The notes: generated by a model not told the origin, from the sequence alone. 8,979 nucleotides of DNA from Thermodesulfobacteriota bacterium (GCA_030024065.1 JASEIE010000132.1:1297-10275); one strand, 5' to 3'; counted from the first letter of the stretch, positions 1-6,130 are shown. A program made the numbers and translations.

Positions 1-930
1 ACCCCTGCAGGCATTGTTGGCACACTCAGGCGCTACGAGCCCCCGTATATCTCCCTTTCCAAATCCACCCTTCTTTTTGGCCGATGATACAGCATGTGCA
101 TAAGATAGCCAGGCTGCTACGGACGGGCCCGCGCCAGGGGCAATACCGACATAGATACCGATGATACTGCAGCGCACAATCAGCCAAATGTGATCATAAC
201 AATCCTTGACCCCTTGCCAAACGCCCGTGCCCACCTTCGCTATCCCGCCGATGGGCACTCCCCGGGCGACGAGCTCAAGCATCTCAGGGATGCCAAAGAT
301 CCCCAGAGCTACTATAACTAAAGGAATCCCGTCATACAGGTAGGGCATCCCCAGGGTGTACCTGAAGTACGGCGTCAATGCCGCCCCCCCCATTCCGGCT
401 AACATCAGTCCGATGCCGGCAGAGATGAGCCCCTTTTTTACCTGCCCACCGCCTAAACCCGATACGGAGGCGATCCCTAAGACCGATAGCATTAAGAACT
501 CGGGAGATCCGAATTGCTTAATGATGATCCCAAGGATAGGAATGCTTAATGCCAGCGCAATAACCCCAATAATCCCACCTATAAGGGAAGCAGTAAAAGA
601 GGCTGAAAGTGCCCTGGCAGCCTCTCCCTTACGCGCCATGGGATGCCCTTCAACGATCGTTGCTGCTCCTCCCCCGGTGCCTGGGACTCCCAGCAAGACG
701 GCCGTAATTGAGTCAGCAGTGTTCATGACCCCAAATATGCCCATCATCATGGCCACTGCTGCCACTGGTTCCATGTGAAGGAGAAACGGCAGAACGATAG
801 TAAGCGCAACTGTCCCCCCAATGCCGGGGAATATGGCTACTGCCGCGCCTAATGCCAGACCGATCATAAGCATCAGCATTTTGTACGGCACAAGAACCAT
901 AAGCAAACCTTGATATATTGCCTCAAACAT
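1..930 (-). CDS. TctA-family permease of a tripartite tricarboxylate transporter (partial, N-terminal 310 residues)
   Basis: This is the large membrane subunit of a tripartite tricarboxylate transporter, which takes up carboxylates with a periplasmic TctC-type binding protein and a small TctB subunit. The gene starts at 930 on the minus strand with GGAGGAG six bases upstream and stays open to the window edge, so about 310 of the usual roughly 500 residues are visible. Family signatures are clear: FPGIGG near residues 34-39, the VPGTGG loop at 82-87, the second PGAGP loop at 265-269, and DIRGLVAPECANNA near 294-307. Long hydrophobic segments fill the spaces between. The region around 67-80 reads GVMNTADSITAVLL instead of the glycine-rich form common in citrate-type TctA, so the substrate is not predictable. 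No TctB or TctC gene is seen upstream; either may lie beyond the left edge. Family assignment is secure, substrate unknown. Confidence 0.93.
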   Translation of the reverse strand, partial: MFEAIYQGLLMVLVPYKMLMLMIGLALGAAVAIFPGIGGTVALTIVLPFLLHMEPVAAVAMMMGIFGVMNTADSITAVLLGVPGTGGGAATIVEGHPMARKGEAARALSASFTASLIGGIIGVIALALSIPILGIIIKQFGSPEFLMLSVLGIASVSGLGGGQVKKGLISAGIGLMLAGMGGAALTPYFRYTLGMPYLYDGIPLVIVALGIFGIPEMLELVARGVPIGGIAKVGTGVWQGVKDCYDHIWLIVRCSIIGIYVGIAPGAGPSVAAWLSYAHAVSSAKKKGGFGKGDIRGLVAPECANNACRG

Positions 931-991
931 TGTCTCCTCCTTTCCCGTAAAATTGACAGCTTTTTACAGTTTTTAAAGTTCCTTGAAGAAA

Positions 992-1006
992 TGGCCCCTT
1001 GGGCCA
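992..1006 (-). promoter_or_regulatory. Hairpin in the leader between the 48-residue ORF and tctA
   Basis: TGGCCC and GGGCCA form a perfect 6-bp stem around a 3-base loop. It lies in the 217-bp gap (931-1147) between the small membrane ORF and tctA. On the minus strand it is followed by TTTCTTC, which is too poor in T for a confident intrinsic terminator. It could be a weak attenuator or an RNA-processing or stability hairpin. The rest of the gap is AT-rich and shows no gene. Confidence 0.4.
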
Positions 1007-1147
1007 ATGTGAGAGGAATCATTTAAGATAGGTACACCATCTCTTCAAGTTTTGTATTTCAATTATTGGAACAGAAGTTTCTTATTTTGAACGATGTTTT
1101 ATACCAGCTTAAAAAATTTATAAAGTGTTTTTTAACGAGCAATCATT

Positions 1148-1294
1148 TCATGCTGAGCCGTTATCATCGATATTCTTGTCGATTGGTTTTTTATACGTAC
1201 CTTTTTCTTTACGCCTTTGGGACGCAATCCAAATGATGACACCAACAGCACTTCCCACAATAATTGCTACTACTAACCATTGGCCCAACGTCAT
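1148..1294 (-). CDS. Small single-span membrane protein, 48 residues, upstream of tctA
   Basis: This short ORF begins with ATG at 1294 and ends with TGA at 1148-1150. It has a very strong ribosome binding site, AGGGAGGTG, seven bases before the start. The predicted protein has a short polar start (MTLGQW), one hydrophobic segment of about 18 residues (LVVAIIVGSAVGVIIWIA, near 7-24), then a positively charged stretch (SQRRKEKGTYKK) and a polar, acidic tail. By the positive-inside rule the tail should be cytoplasmic. It is co-directional with tctA, 217 bp away. It is far too short and has too few spans for a TctB subunit, so it may be an accessory peptide of the transporter or an unrelated membrane peptide. 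I do not recognise the family. The start site and membrane topology are convincing; the function is unknown. Confidence 0.6.
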   Translation of the reverse strand: MTLGQWLVVAIIVGSAVGVIIWIASQRRKEKGTYKKPIDKNIDDNGSA

Positions 1295-1319
1295 GTTATT
1301 TCACCTCCCTTCTTATTTA

Positions 1320-1342
1320 AGAATCTTCCAAAGGAAGATTCT
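1320..1342 (-). other. Perfect 10-bp hairpin just before the small membrane ORF
   Basis: AGAATCTTCC and GGAAGATTCT are perfect inverted arms around a 3-base loop. On the minus strand the hairpin sits eleven bases before the AGGGAGGTG ribosome binding site of the 48-residue ORF. It is followed by TAAATAAG rather than a T run, so it is not a typical intrinsic terminator. A role in mRNA processing, stability or attenuation is plausible but inferred. Confidence 0.5.
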
Positions 1343-1353
1343 AAGCTTCATCT

Positions 1354-1464
1354 CTAATGGAAAATGAAATGGGGGGATATTGTCAGCAAAAGGAAACCAG
1401 AAGAAGTGCCTACTCCAAATACCTTTTTCCTAAGGTCAGGGGCATTCTCTAATGAATGTTTCAT
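1354..1464 (-). CDS. Doubtful 36-residue ORF
   Basis: The ORF starts with ATG at 1464, one base after the stop codon of a 14-codon ORF, and ends with TAG at 1354-1356. Its predicted peptide starts MKHSLENAPDLRKKVFGVG and has a short hydrophobic tail (GFLLLTISPHFIF). It has no good ribosome binding site of its own; the closest purine stretch is AAATGGGG, so any translation would probably be coupled to the ORF before it. I recognise no family. It may be a genuine tiny membrane peptide, the relic of a larger gene, or chance. Confidence 0.2.
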   Translation of the reverse strand: MKHSLENAPDLRKKVFGVGTSSGFLLLTISPHFIFH

Positions 1465-1465
1465 G

Positions 1466-1510
1466 TTACCCCATTTCTCTTCTGATGTTCCAGGCTTCTC
1501 TCGCCATCAT
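1466..1510 (-). CDS. Doubtful 14-codon leader-like ORF with a strong ribosome binding site
   Basis: MMAREAWNIRREMG is encoded from ATG at 1510 to TAA at 1466-1468. It is preceded by GAGGTGATC, which matches nine bases of the full consensus AAGGAGGTGATC. The next ORF starts one base after its stop codon. A leader peptide, or the 5' remnant of a decayed gene that kept its translation start, are both possible. Nothing in the peptide suggests a classical amino-acid attenuator. Confidence 0.2.
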   Translation of the reverse strand: MMAREAWNIRREMG

Positions 1511-2159
1511 TGATCACCTCTCTATTTTTAGAGTAATACCAATGAGCCTTGAGCGATGATCACCCGCTTTCTCCTCTTAAAGAGCCGACGGCAAGCCAAA
1601 ATAAGTTTAGGTCATTAGCTTTTGAAGAGAGAAAGGTAATAAATTCGAATAAATTGGATTAGAAAATTAGAAGGGTTCTGTTCAACAACGAAGAATCAAG
1701 ATTCTTTGATCGAGAGGAAATGGTAGAAATGGAAAAAAAGGGGTCTGTTTAATGGGATTGAGACACAGTGCTGATATAATAGAAAACCTACTTAACCCAA
1801 ATACTTTAACCCTACTTTCAGAACAGGCAAATAGAAAATCCTGATCAAAAGTTTCAAGTTTTAGACGGTGAGAAATAAAATCGACTGATGCCAAAGAATA
1901 GTAACAGAAGTAAGCTGAAAACAACAGCAAATGAAATTGCTATAACCAGAATAATTGGGATCCTTTTGTGTTTCCCCTTCACGCTTAGAACCCCGAATTG
2001 TTGATAATATAGCACTAATTGGGTCTGATTAAAATTCTTTTTTCGTTCATTATTATTGGTAAATTGCTATATTTTAATTTGATTGTCAATAGTTTTTTTT
2101 CATTTTTTCATTTGTCATTTGCAAATTAAAAGGTTCATTATTAGATTTTGGGATCATTT
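1511..2159. other. Gene-free AT-rich stretch
   Basis: No convincing coding region is found on either strand. An 82-codon minus-strand frame at 1682-1930 would need a TTG start, has no ribosome binding site and translates to an unconvincing low-complexity peptide. Small palindromes occur, for example AAGAATC-AA-GATTCTT at 1691-1706 and CTCTA-TTTT-TAGAG at 1521-1534. The part from about 2030 to 2150 is very rich in A and T. A TTGACA hexamer on the minus strand (2084-2089) has no good -10 partner. Confidence 0.6.
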
Positions 2160-2162
2160 GAG

Positions 2163-2187
2163 TTATCCATAGTTTGAGTTATCCGTA
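2163..2187 (+). repeat. Two direct copies of GAGTTATCC with DnaA-box-like 9-mers
   Basis: TTATCCATA (2163-2171) and TTATCCGTA (2179-2187) each differ by one base from the DnaA-box consensus TTATNCACA. Both are preceded by GAG, and the copies are 16 bp apart. A third, perfect box lies inverted at 2279-2287. The second copy is also the outer end of the large inverted repeat, so these may be insertion-sequence end motifs, not DnaA sites. Confidence 0.5.
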
Positions 2188-2290
2188 GAGGGGTAGAGAG
2201 CGGAGAGATTTTAGCCCAGCCCTCTTGTGTGGAGCGGGGCGGCCCGAAGGGCAAAATCTCGAAGCTCTCATAGCACTCTGTGGATAACTC
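2176..2290. repeat. Large imperfect inverted repeat, two 42-base arms
   Basis: Arm one (2176-2217) and arm two (2249-2290) are inverted copies separated by a 31-base GC-rich loop. The conserved blocks, read inward, are GAGTTATCC, AGAG, GAGAGC and GAGATTTT followed by GCCC, with a few mismatches and single-base gaps between. The loop ends in a small competing hairpin, GCCC-GAA-GGGC (2242-2252). The region is visibly more GC-rich than the AT-rich flank. Being directly ahead of a transposase start, it probably belongs to the insertion-sequence end; a replication-like or RNA-structure role is an alternative. Confidence 0.75.
2279..2287 (-). other. Perfect DnaA-box match TTATCCACA
   Basis: On the minus strand the nine bases fit the consensus TTATNCACA exactly. 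The site is inside the outer arm of the inverted repeat. No dnaA, dnaN or rep gene is nearby, so actual DnaA binding is unproven. Confidence 0.35.
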
Positions 2291-2352
2291 TCTGTCGCTT
2301 CTCTCTTTAACTTGAGGGATATAATCTAAAACCCCAAAGGAGGTCTAAGATT

Positions 2353-2613
2353 ATGTCCCAATTACACAAACGGTTTACTTCAGATCAGGTCAAAGAGCTT
2401 CTCGAACGCTATTTAAAGAACGAAGTTGAACGAAAATATATTCAGGAGGTCTTAGGGATCTGCAGAAGACGATTTTTTATGCTCCTCAAGCCATTTTGCC
2501 CCTTTTCCTTATCCATGATCTATCCAAACATCCTTTCTTGGTCCATGGAAATTCTTCTCATCAACCAATGGACAAGGGAGTTGATGCTCGATTCAACCAT
2601 CAACCAATTTTAA
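2353..2613 (+). pseudogene. Transposase gene, truncated 5' fragment
   Basis: The start is ATG at 2353, with a perfect ribosome binding site AAAGGAGGT eight bases upstream. The first 45 or so residues (LHKRFTSDQVKELLERYLKN, then EVERKYIQEVLGICRRRFFM, then LLK) resemble the N-terminal helix-turn-helix of integrase-type (DDE) transposases that I recall from Desulfobacterota genomes. After LLKPF the reading becomes unlike a transposase and stops at 2611-2613, far short of the several hundred residues expected. In the overlapping frame up to 2678 a segment reading LVHGNSSHQ faintly recalls the HDSSHH that opens the catalytic domain of such proteins, which would fit an internal deletion with frame change, but this is a weak similarity. 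The gene is almost certainly inactive. Confidence 0.6.
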
Positions 2614-2725
2614 TTTTGATGGAACATTCATTGGGTGTTCCTGTCAAGAATTTTGTTTCAGGAAAAGAAATGGGATAGCGGTAAACTGTTTAAGATTCTC
2701 ATGAGTAAAAACCGAACTTTTTTTC

Positions 2726-2754
2726 TTGACAAATCGAATGCAAGTATGTAAAAC
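2726..2754 (+). promoter_or_regulatory. Sigma-70-type promoter for the beta-oxidation operon
   Basis: A perfect -35 hexamer TTGACA (2726-2731) is followed after 17 bases by TAAAAC (2749-2754), four of six matches to the -10 consensus. Transcription would start near 2760, giving a leader of about 80 bases before the 3-hydroxyacyl-CoA dehydrogenase start and placing the 2777-2795 palindrome just downstream. Confidence 0.55.
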
Positions 2755-2776
2755 AATGTTCAAGATAAAAATATTT

Positions 2777-2795
2777 AGTTCTAATAAATAGAACT
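2777..2795. promoter_or_regulatory. 19-bp palindrome, likely operator
   Basis: AGTTCTA-ATAAA-TAGAACT has perfect 7-bp arms around a 5-bp spacer. It lies about 20 bp after the -10 element, a typical position for a repressor of TetR, GntR or MarR type to block initiation. Such regulators commonly control beta-oxidation genes. No regulator gene is in the window, so the binding protein is unknown. As RNA it would form only an AT-rich, weak hairpin with no T run, so a terminator is unlikely. Confidence 0.45.
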
Positions 2796-2841
2796 TCTGG
2801 GATCGAATAAGATTTAAAAAATCTCCACAGAGGAGGAAGGA

Positions 2842-3720
2842 ATGACCATCAAGAGTGTATTTATTGTCGGATCCGGATTAATGGGGAGCGGCATTGCTCA
2901 AGTCTGTGCCCAGGCCGGCATCCAAGTTTTCATCAATGATATGAGCAAAGACATTTTGGACAAGGCTATGAAGAGTATTGCATGGTCCGTAGGTAAATTC
3001 ATCGAAAAGGGAAATGTGAAGGAGAATCTTGAAACCGTTATGAACCGTATCCAGCCGGCAACCGATTTGCTGAATGCAGCCCATGTCGATTTAGCATTAG
3101 AGGCCATCTTTGAGAGACTCGATTTAAAGCAGGAAACAATCAGGAAGTTGGATGAGGTCTGTGCTCCCGAAACATTCATTGCCAGTAACACCTCCGCCAT
3201 TCCGATCACCGAACTCTCAGGGGTAACCAAACGGCCAGAAAAGATTTTAGGGCTTCATTTCTTCAATCCTCCTGCCATGATGCCAGTAGTGGAGGTCATC
3301 AAGGGCGTCAGTACTTCCGAAGAGACCATCCAGGTTGGCATCGACTTTGTCAAGCAATTAGGCAAAGAGCCCATTCGTGTCGAAACGGATATCCCTGGTT
3401 TCTTGCTGAATAGAGTTAACCTTGTAAGTTATGTTGAGGCCATTCGCCTGGTAGAACAGGGCATTGGAACAGTGGAAGATATTGATAAGGGAATGAGACT
3501 TGGATTTGGTCGAAGGATGGGCCCTTTTGAGACTGGTGATTTAGTAGGTTTGGATGTAAGCTATAATGGTCTCATGGCCATCTATGAAGAAAGTAAAGAC
3601 ATTCGTTACTATCCTCCTCAACTCTTAAGGCGTAAAGTCAAGGCCGGTCATCTTGGCCGGAAGACCGGCCGAGGTTGGTATGAATACAAAAAAGAAGAGG
3701 GTCGCCGGAAGGAGAATTAA
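2842..3720 (+). CDS. 3-hydroxyacyl-CoA dehydrogenase, short-form (292 residues)
   Basis: This cytoplasmic enzyme oxidises (S)-3-hydroxyacyl-CoA to 3-oxoacyl-CoA with NAD, the third step of beta-oxidation. The start at 2842 has AGGAGG five bases upstream. The Rossmann nucleotide site GSGLMGSGIA is at 10-19. Active-site residues by family alignment are Ser118 (in SNTSAI), His139 and Asn142 region (in LHFFNP), Glu151 (in VVEV) and Asn190 (in GFLLNR), all present. The C-terminal helical domain has the usual GPFETGDLVGLDV (227-239) and a closing HLGRKTGRGWYEY (270-282). The length fits the single-domain FadB2/Hbd/PaaH type, with no fused hydratase. It is the first gene of the cluster, 43 bp ahead of the enoyl-CoA hydratase, and probably cotranscribed with it. 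Enzyme class is secure; chain-length preference and direction cannot be read from sequence. Confidence 0.95.
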   Translation: MTIKSVFIVGSGLMGSGIAQVCAQAGIQVFINDMSKDILDKAMKSIAWSVGKFIEKGNVKENLETVMNRIQPATDLLNAAHVDLALEAIFERLDLKQETIRKLDEVCAPETFIASNTSAIPITELSGVTKRPEKILGLHFFNPPAMMPVVEVIKGVSTSEETIQVGIDFVKQLGKEPIRVETDIPGFLLNRVNLVSYVEAIRLVEQGIGTVEDIDKGMRLGFGRRMGPFETGDLVGLDVSYNGLMAIYEESKDIRYYPPQLLRRKVKAGHLGRKTGRGWYEYKKEEGRRKEN

Positions 3721-3763
3721 ATAAGGCAAGGTAAACTGCGAAAAAGAGAGACGGTGAATAAAC

Positions 3764-4543
3764 ATGAAATATAAAAATTTGATATTTGAAATGGAAAAAG
3801 AGGTAGGCATCATCAAAATCAATCGGCCTGAAGTGAGGAATGTATTAAACTGGGAGACCTGGATGGAGATAGAGGATGTAATAAAACGCATACATTCAGA
3901 ACCCAGCCTCAGGGTGGGTGTGATCACAGGTGTTGGTGATGAGGCTTTTATCGCTGGAGCAGATCTCCATATGCTCAAAGACCGAAGGCCACAAGATGCG
4001 GTGGAGGCTTCAAGGAAGGTGAATGAGATCCTTCTTTTCATGGAATCCATGGAAGAACCAATGATCGCTGCGATTAATGGGTGGGCATTGGGAGGAGGAT
4101 GCGAGATCGCATTGGCCTGCGACATCCGAATCATGAGTCAAAGGGCTCAAATCGGTCAGACAGAGGTTCGGGTAGGGATCATGCCTGGATATGGGGGAAA
4201 TATCCGTCTGATGCGGCTCATTGGCTCTGGACGGGCTAAAGAAATGATTTTTACAGGAAAGATCGTTAGCGCAGAAGAAGCTGACAGGATAGGTTTGGTC
4301 AACCGGGTTGTCCCCCATGAAAAATTGATGGAAGAGGCATTATTATTGGCCAAGCAGATCGCCAAAGGACCCGCTGCCATCCATGTGGCAAAACGTTCGA
4401 TGTTTCAGGCTTCTCAATGCTTCTTGATCGAGGCATTGGAAAAGGATTCAGAACTTTATGGAGAGGTATACAAAACTGAAGATTTTAAAGAAGGGATGGC
4501 TGCTTTTTTAGAAAAGAGAAAACCTATTTTTAAGAATCATTAG
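3764..4543 (+). CDS. Enoyl-CoA hydratase/isomerase (crotonase) family protein, 259 residues
   Basis: This protein should add water to a trans-2-enoyl-CoA to give 3-hydroxyacyl-CoA, which is the substrate of the preceding gene's product. The crotonase signature is complete: AFIAGADL (61-68) and INGWALGGGCEIALACD (104-120) for the oxyanion hole and CoA site, and GQTEVRVGIMPGYGG (131-145). Both catalytic glutamates of true hydratases are kept, Glu114 (GGGCE) and Glu134 (QTE), at the same 20-residue spacing as rat crotonase Glu144 and Glu164, so hydration is more likely than isomerase or other crotonase chemistry. The C-terminus (FKEGMAAFLEKRKPIFKNH) is typical. The ATG at 3764 has only a weak ribosome binding site (GAGAGACGGTGA), so translation may partly depend on the upstream gene. 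Exact substrate is unknown. Confidence 0.93.
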   Translation: MKYKNLIFEMEKEVGIIKINRPEVRNVLNWETWMEIEDVIKRIHSEPSLRVGVITGVGDEAFIAGADLHMLKDRRPQDAVEASRKVNEILLFMESMEEPMIAAINGWALGGGCEIALACDIRIMSQRAQIGQTEVRVGIMPGYGGNIRLMRLIGSGRAKEMIFTGKIVSAEEADRIGLVNRVVPHEKLMEEALLLAKQIAKGPAAIHVAKRSMFQASQCFLIEALEKDSELYGEVYKTEDFKEGMAAFLEKRKPIFKNH

Positions 4544-4601
4544 AATCGCTTCATCCTCTTTCATACGCTCGATTAATTCAACGGGCTTTGTCTTGAGTAA
4601 A

Positions 4602-4620
4602 AACCAATTCCCCTTTGGTT
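4602..4620. repeat. Small inverted repeat between hydratase and acyl-CoA dehydrogenase genes
   Basis: AACCAA and TTGGTT flank a 7-base loop in the 161-bp gap after the hydratase. No T run follows on the plus strand, so an intrinsic terminator is not supported. The gap suggests that the dehydrogenase may have its own promoter. Confidence 0.25.
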
Positions 4621-4639
4621 CTCAGTCCTCAAAGGTTTA

Positions 4640-4667
4640 TGGACAGCAGGGGATGGTTTGGTATAAA
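4640..4667 (+). promoter_or_regulatory. Possible internal promoter for the acyl-CoA dehydrogenase
   Basis: TGGACA (4640-4645), 16 bases, then TATAAA (4662-4667). The -10 is preceded by TGG, giving an extended -10 form (TGnTATAAA). It lies about 40 bp before the dehydrogenase start, in the longest gap between the first genes of the cluster. The elements are good but not perfect. Confidence 0.4.
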
Positions 4668-4704
4668 AAAGTTTTTGTATTAAATTAAAAACGGGAGGAA
4701 ACAC

Positions 4705-5847
4705 ATGGAATTTGAGTTAACAGAAGAGCAACGGATGGCTAAAGAAGCAATCAAGCGTTTTGCTGAGAAAGAGGTGGCTCCATTAGTGGAAGAGGCAGAG
4801 GGCCAAGGTAAGTTCCCTTTGCAATTATTCCGGAGGATGGGACAATTGGGTTATCTTTGCGTAAGGTATCCCTTAGAAATTGGAGGGGGTGGTACAGATA
4901 AGGTAACAGAATGCATTTTCGCAGAAGAACTCAATCGTATCTGCGCAGGGATTGCGGCAGGTCTCATGGTTCAGGGCGGGTTGGCTACGGTTCCAATCTA
5001 CCAGTTTGGTTCCCAGGAGCTCAAGGAGCGCATTCTTTTGCCGGCGATAAAAGGAGAGAAAATTGGGGCCTTCGCTCTTACCGAGCCGGATGTAGGATCG
5101 GACGCTGCAAGTATCAAAACGAGAGCAACAAAAGATGGGGATCACTATATCCTTCGGGGAGCTAAAACCTTCATTACGAACGGACCTATTTGCGACTATG
5201 CCGTAGTAGCGGCCACTTTAGATCCTTCTCGTAAAGCAGAAGGTATCAGTCTTTTTGTGGTGGAAAAGGGCACGCCAGGTTTTACTGTTACTCGGAAGTT
5301 GGATAAAGTAGGTAACCGATCTGCCGAGACCGGGGAATTACTCTTTGATGATTGCCGGATATCTGCCGCTAACATGATTGGAGATAAGGAAGGAAAAGGA
5401 TTCGAACAGATTCGAGATACCCTCATGTCAGGGAGGATCACCTATGGGGGCCGTAGTACAGGGGTGGCCCAGGCTGCATATGAAGCCAGTCTGAAGTACG
5501 CCAAGGATCGAGTCCAGTTTGGCCGCCCAATTGTCGAGTTCCAGGTCACTCGGTTCAAGCTTGCAGCGATGGCTATGAAGATCGACGTCATGAGATCATA
5601 CACTTATCGAGTCGCTCGCCTTTACGATAAAGGGCATCGGGTGATGAAGGAGGCCTCGATGGTGAAACTCTTCTGTGCAGAGACCCTTCAGGAGATCCTT
5701 ACCCAAGCCATGCAAATCCATGGTGGGTACGGATACACGATGGAGTATCCCGTACAGCGTTACTGGCGGGATGGGAGGCTTTTCACCGTGACTGAAGGGA
5801 CTTCCGAAATCCATCATTTGGTGATCGCTCGAGAGTTGGGTTTCTAG
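4705..5847 (+). CDS. Acyl-CoA dehydrogenase, 380 residues
   Basis: This FAD enzyme introduces the alpha-beta double bond into acyl-CoA, the first step of beta-oxidation, and normally passes electrons to an electron-transfer flavoprotein, which is not in this window. The start has GGGAGG six bases upstream. The helical N-terminal domain is followed by the beta-domain motif AFALTEPDVGSD (122-133) and KTFITNG (154-160), then DRVQFGRPI (268-276) and QIHGGYGYTMEYPVQRYWRD (337-356) of the C-terminal helical domain. Glu364 in TEGTSEI sits where the catalytic base of medium-chain and short-chain dehydrogenases lies, so the active-site base appears present. The length is that of a bacterial single-domain enzyme. 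Preference for straight or branched, short or long acyl groups is not decidable from sequence. Confidence 0.94.
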   Translation: MEFELTEEQRMAKEAIKRFAEKEVAPLVEEAEGQGKFPLQLFRRMGQLGYLCVRYPLEIGGGGTDKVTECIFAEELNRICAGIAAGLMVQGGLATVPIYQFGSQELKERILLPAIKGEKIGAFALTEPDVGSDAASIKTRATKDGDHYILRGAKTFITNGPICDYAVVAATLDPSRKAEGISLFVVEKGTPGFTVTRKLDKVGNRSAETGELLFDDCRISAANMIGDKEGKGFEQIRDTLMSGRITYGGRSTGVAQAAYEASLKYAKDRVQFGRPIVEFQVTRFKLAAMAMKIDVMRSYTYRVARLYDKGHRVMKEASMVKLFCAETLQEILTQAMQIHGGYGYTMEYPVQRYWRDGRLFTVTEGTSEIHHLVIARELGF

Positions 5848-5914
5848 CAAAGTTGTGGGATGATGGAGGGGAGGGATAATCGCTTATAGCCCTTAATAGA
5901 TTGAAAGATGGAAG

Positions 5915-6130
5915 ATGAATCCAGGATTCCTCTCCATCACTCAATTGGAGGTGGAAAGGGAATTGGTTTGGGGGGTTGATGAGGCCGTGCAGATTTTTGG
6001 AGGCTATGGTTACATAGCAGAGGCGGATATCGAACATTATTTCCGGGATGCATGGGCGATTGCTGTAGAATTGGGAAGGGAAGAGGACCGTAAAGATGAA
6101 ATCGCTCAAAGGGTGGTCGGCGGGAAATGA
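5915..6130 (+). pseudogene. C-terminal relic of a second acyl-CoA dehydrogenase
   Basis: The open frame 5915-6130 contains, from about 5970, AVQIFGGYGYIAEADIEHYF followed by RDAWAIAVELG, which clearly corresponds to the last helices of an acyl-CoA dehydrogenase (compare QIHGGYGYTMEYPVQRYWRD in the neighbour). The tail GREEDRKDEIAQRVVGGK resembles C-terminal ends of the family. The first roughly 300 residues are missing, the ATG at 5915 lacks a ribosome binding site, and the bases between 5848 and 5960 show no homologous reading. It is not a copy of the intact gene's end: wording differs strongly, and ELG stands where the neighbour has its catalytic TEG. It is probably what remains of an additional dehydrogenase gene after deletion. 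A small expressed protein is less likely. Confidence 0.65.

Larger units (their letters stand above)
2160..2678 (+). mobile_element. Decayed insertion sequence remnant
   Basis: The segment combines a large imperfect inverted repeat (2176-2290), a -10 hexamer TATAAT (2320-2325), a perfect ribosome binding site AAAGGAGGT (2336-2344) and the start of a transposase gene (from 2353) that is broken after about 45 codons. This order fits the left end and 5' coding part of an insertion sequence whose remainder was deleted or has decayed. No matching right-end repeat was found before the next gene at 2842, so the right boundary given is only the last stop codon of a possible second coding frame. Confidence 0.5.

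Noticed and set aside
356..778. 140-codon plus-strand open frame
   Set aside because: It is antisense to the tctA gene; its proline- and alanine-rich translation is a shadow of that coding frame.
1125..1367. 80-codon plus-strand open frame
   Set aside because: It lies opposite the 48-residue minus-strand ORF, which has a far better ribosome binding site; the plus-strand start has none.
1758..1780. TTGAGA and TATAAT as a plus-strand promoter
   Set aside because: The spacing is only 11 bases and no gene follows on the plus strand.
1682..1930. 82-codon minus-strand open frame
   Set aside because: TTG start without ribosome binding site, no recognisable domain, AT-rich composition expected to yield such peptides by chance.
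2820..2831. TCCACAGAG shared with the inverted-repeat arm, as a possible right end of the insertion sequence
   Set aside because: Only nine bases match, the rest of the arm is absent, and the bases overlap the ribosome binding site of the next gene.
3655..3670. GGCCGG-AAGA-CCGGCC inverted repeat
   Set aside because: It is inside the conserved GHLGRKTGRGW coding motif of the dehydrogenase, so codon content explains it.
3625..4134. 169-codon minus-strand open frame
   Set aside because: It spans the end of the hydroxyacyl-CoA dehydrogenase and the start of the hydratase on the other strand, both well supported; no family features.
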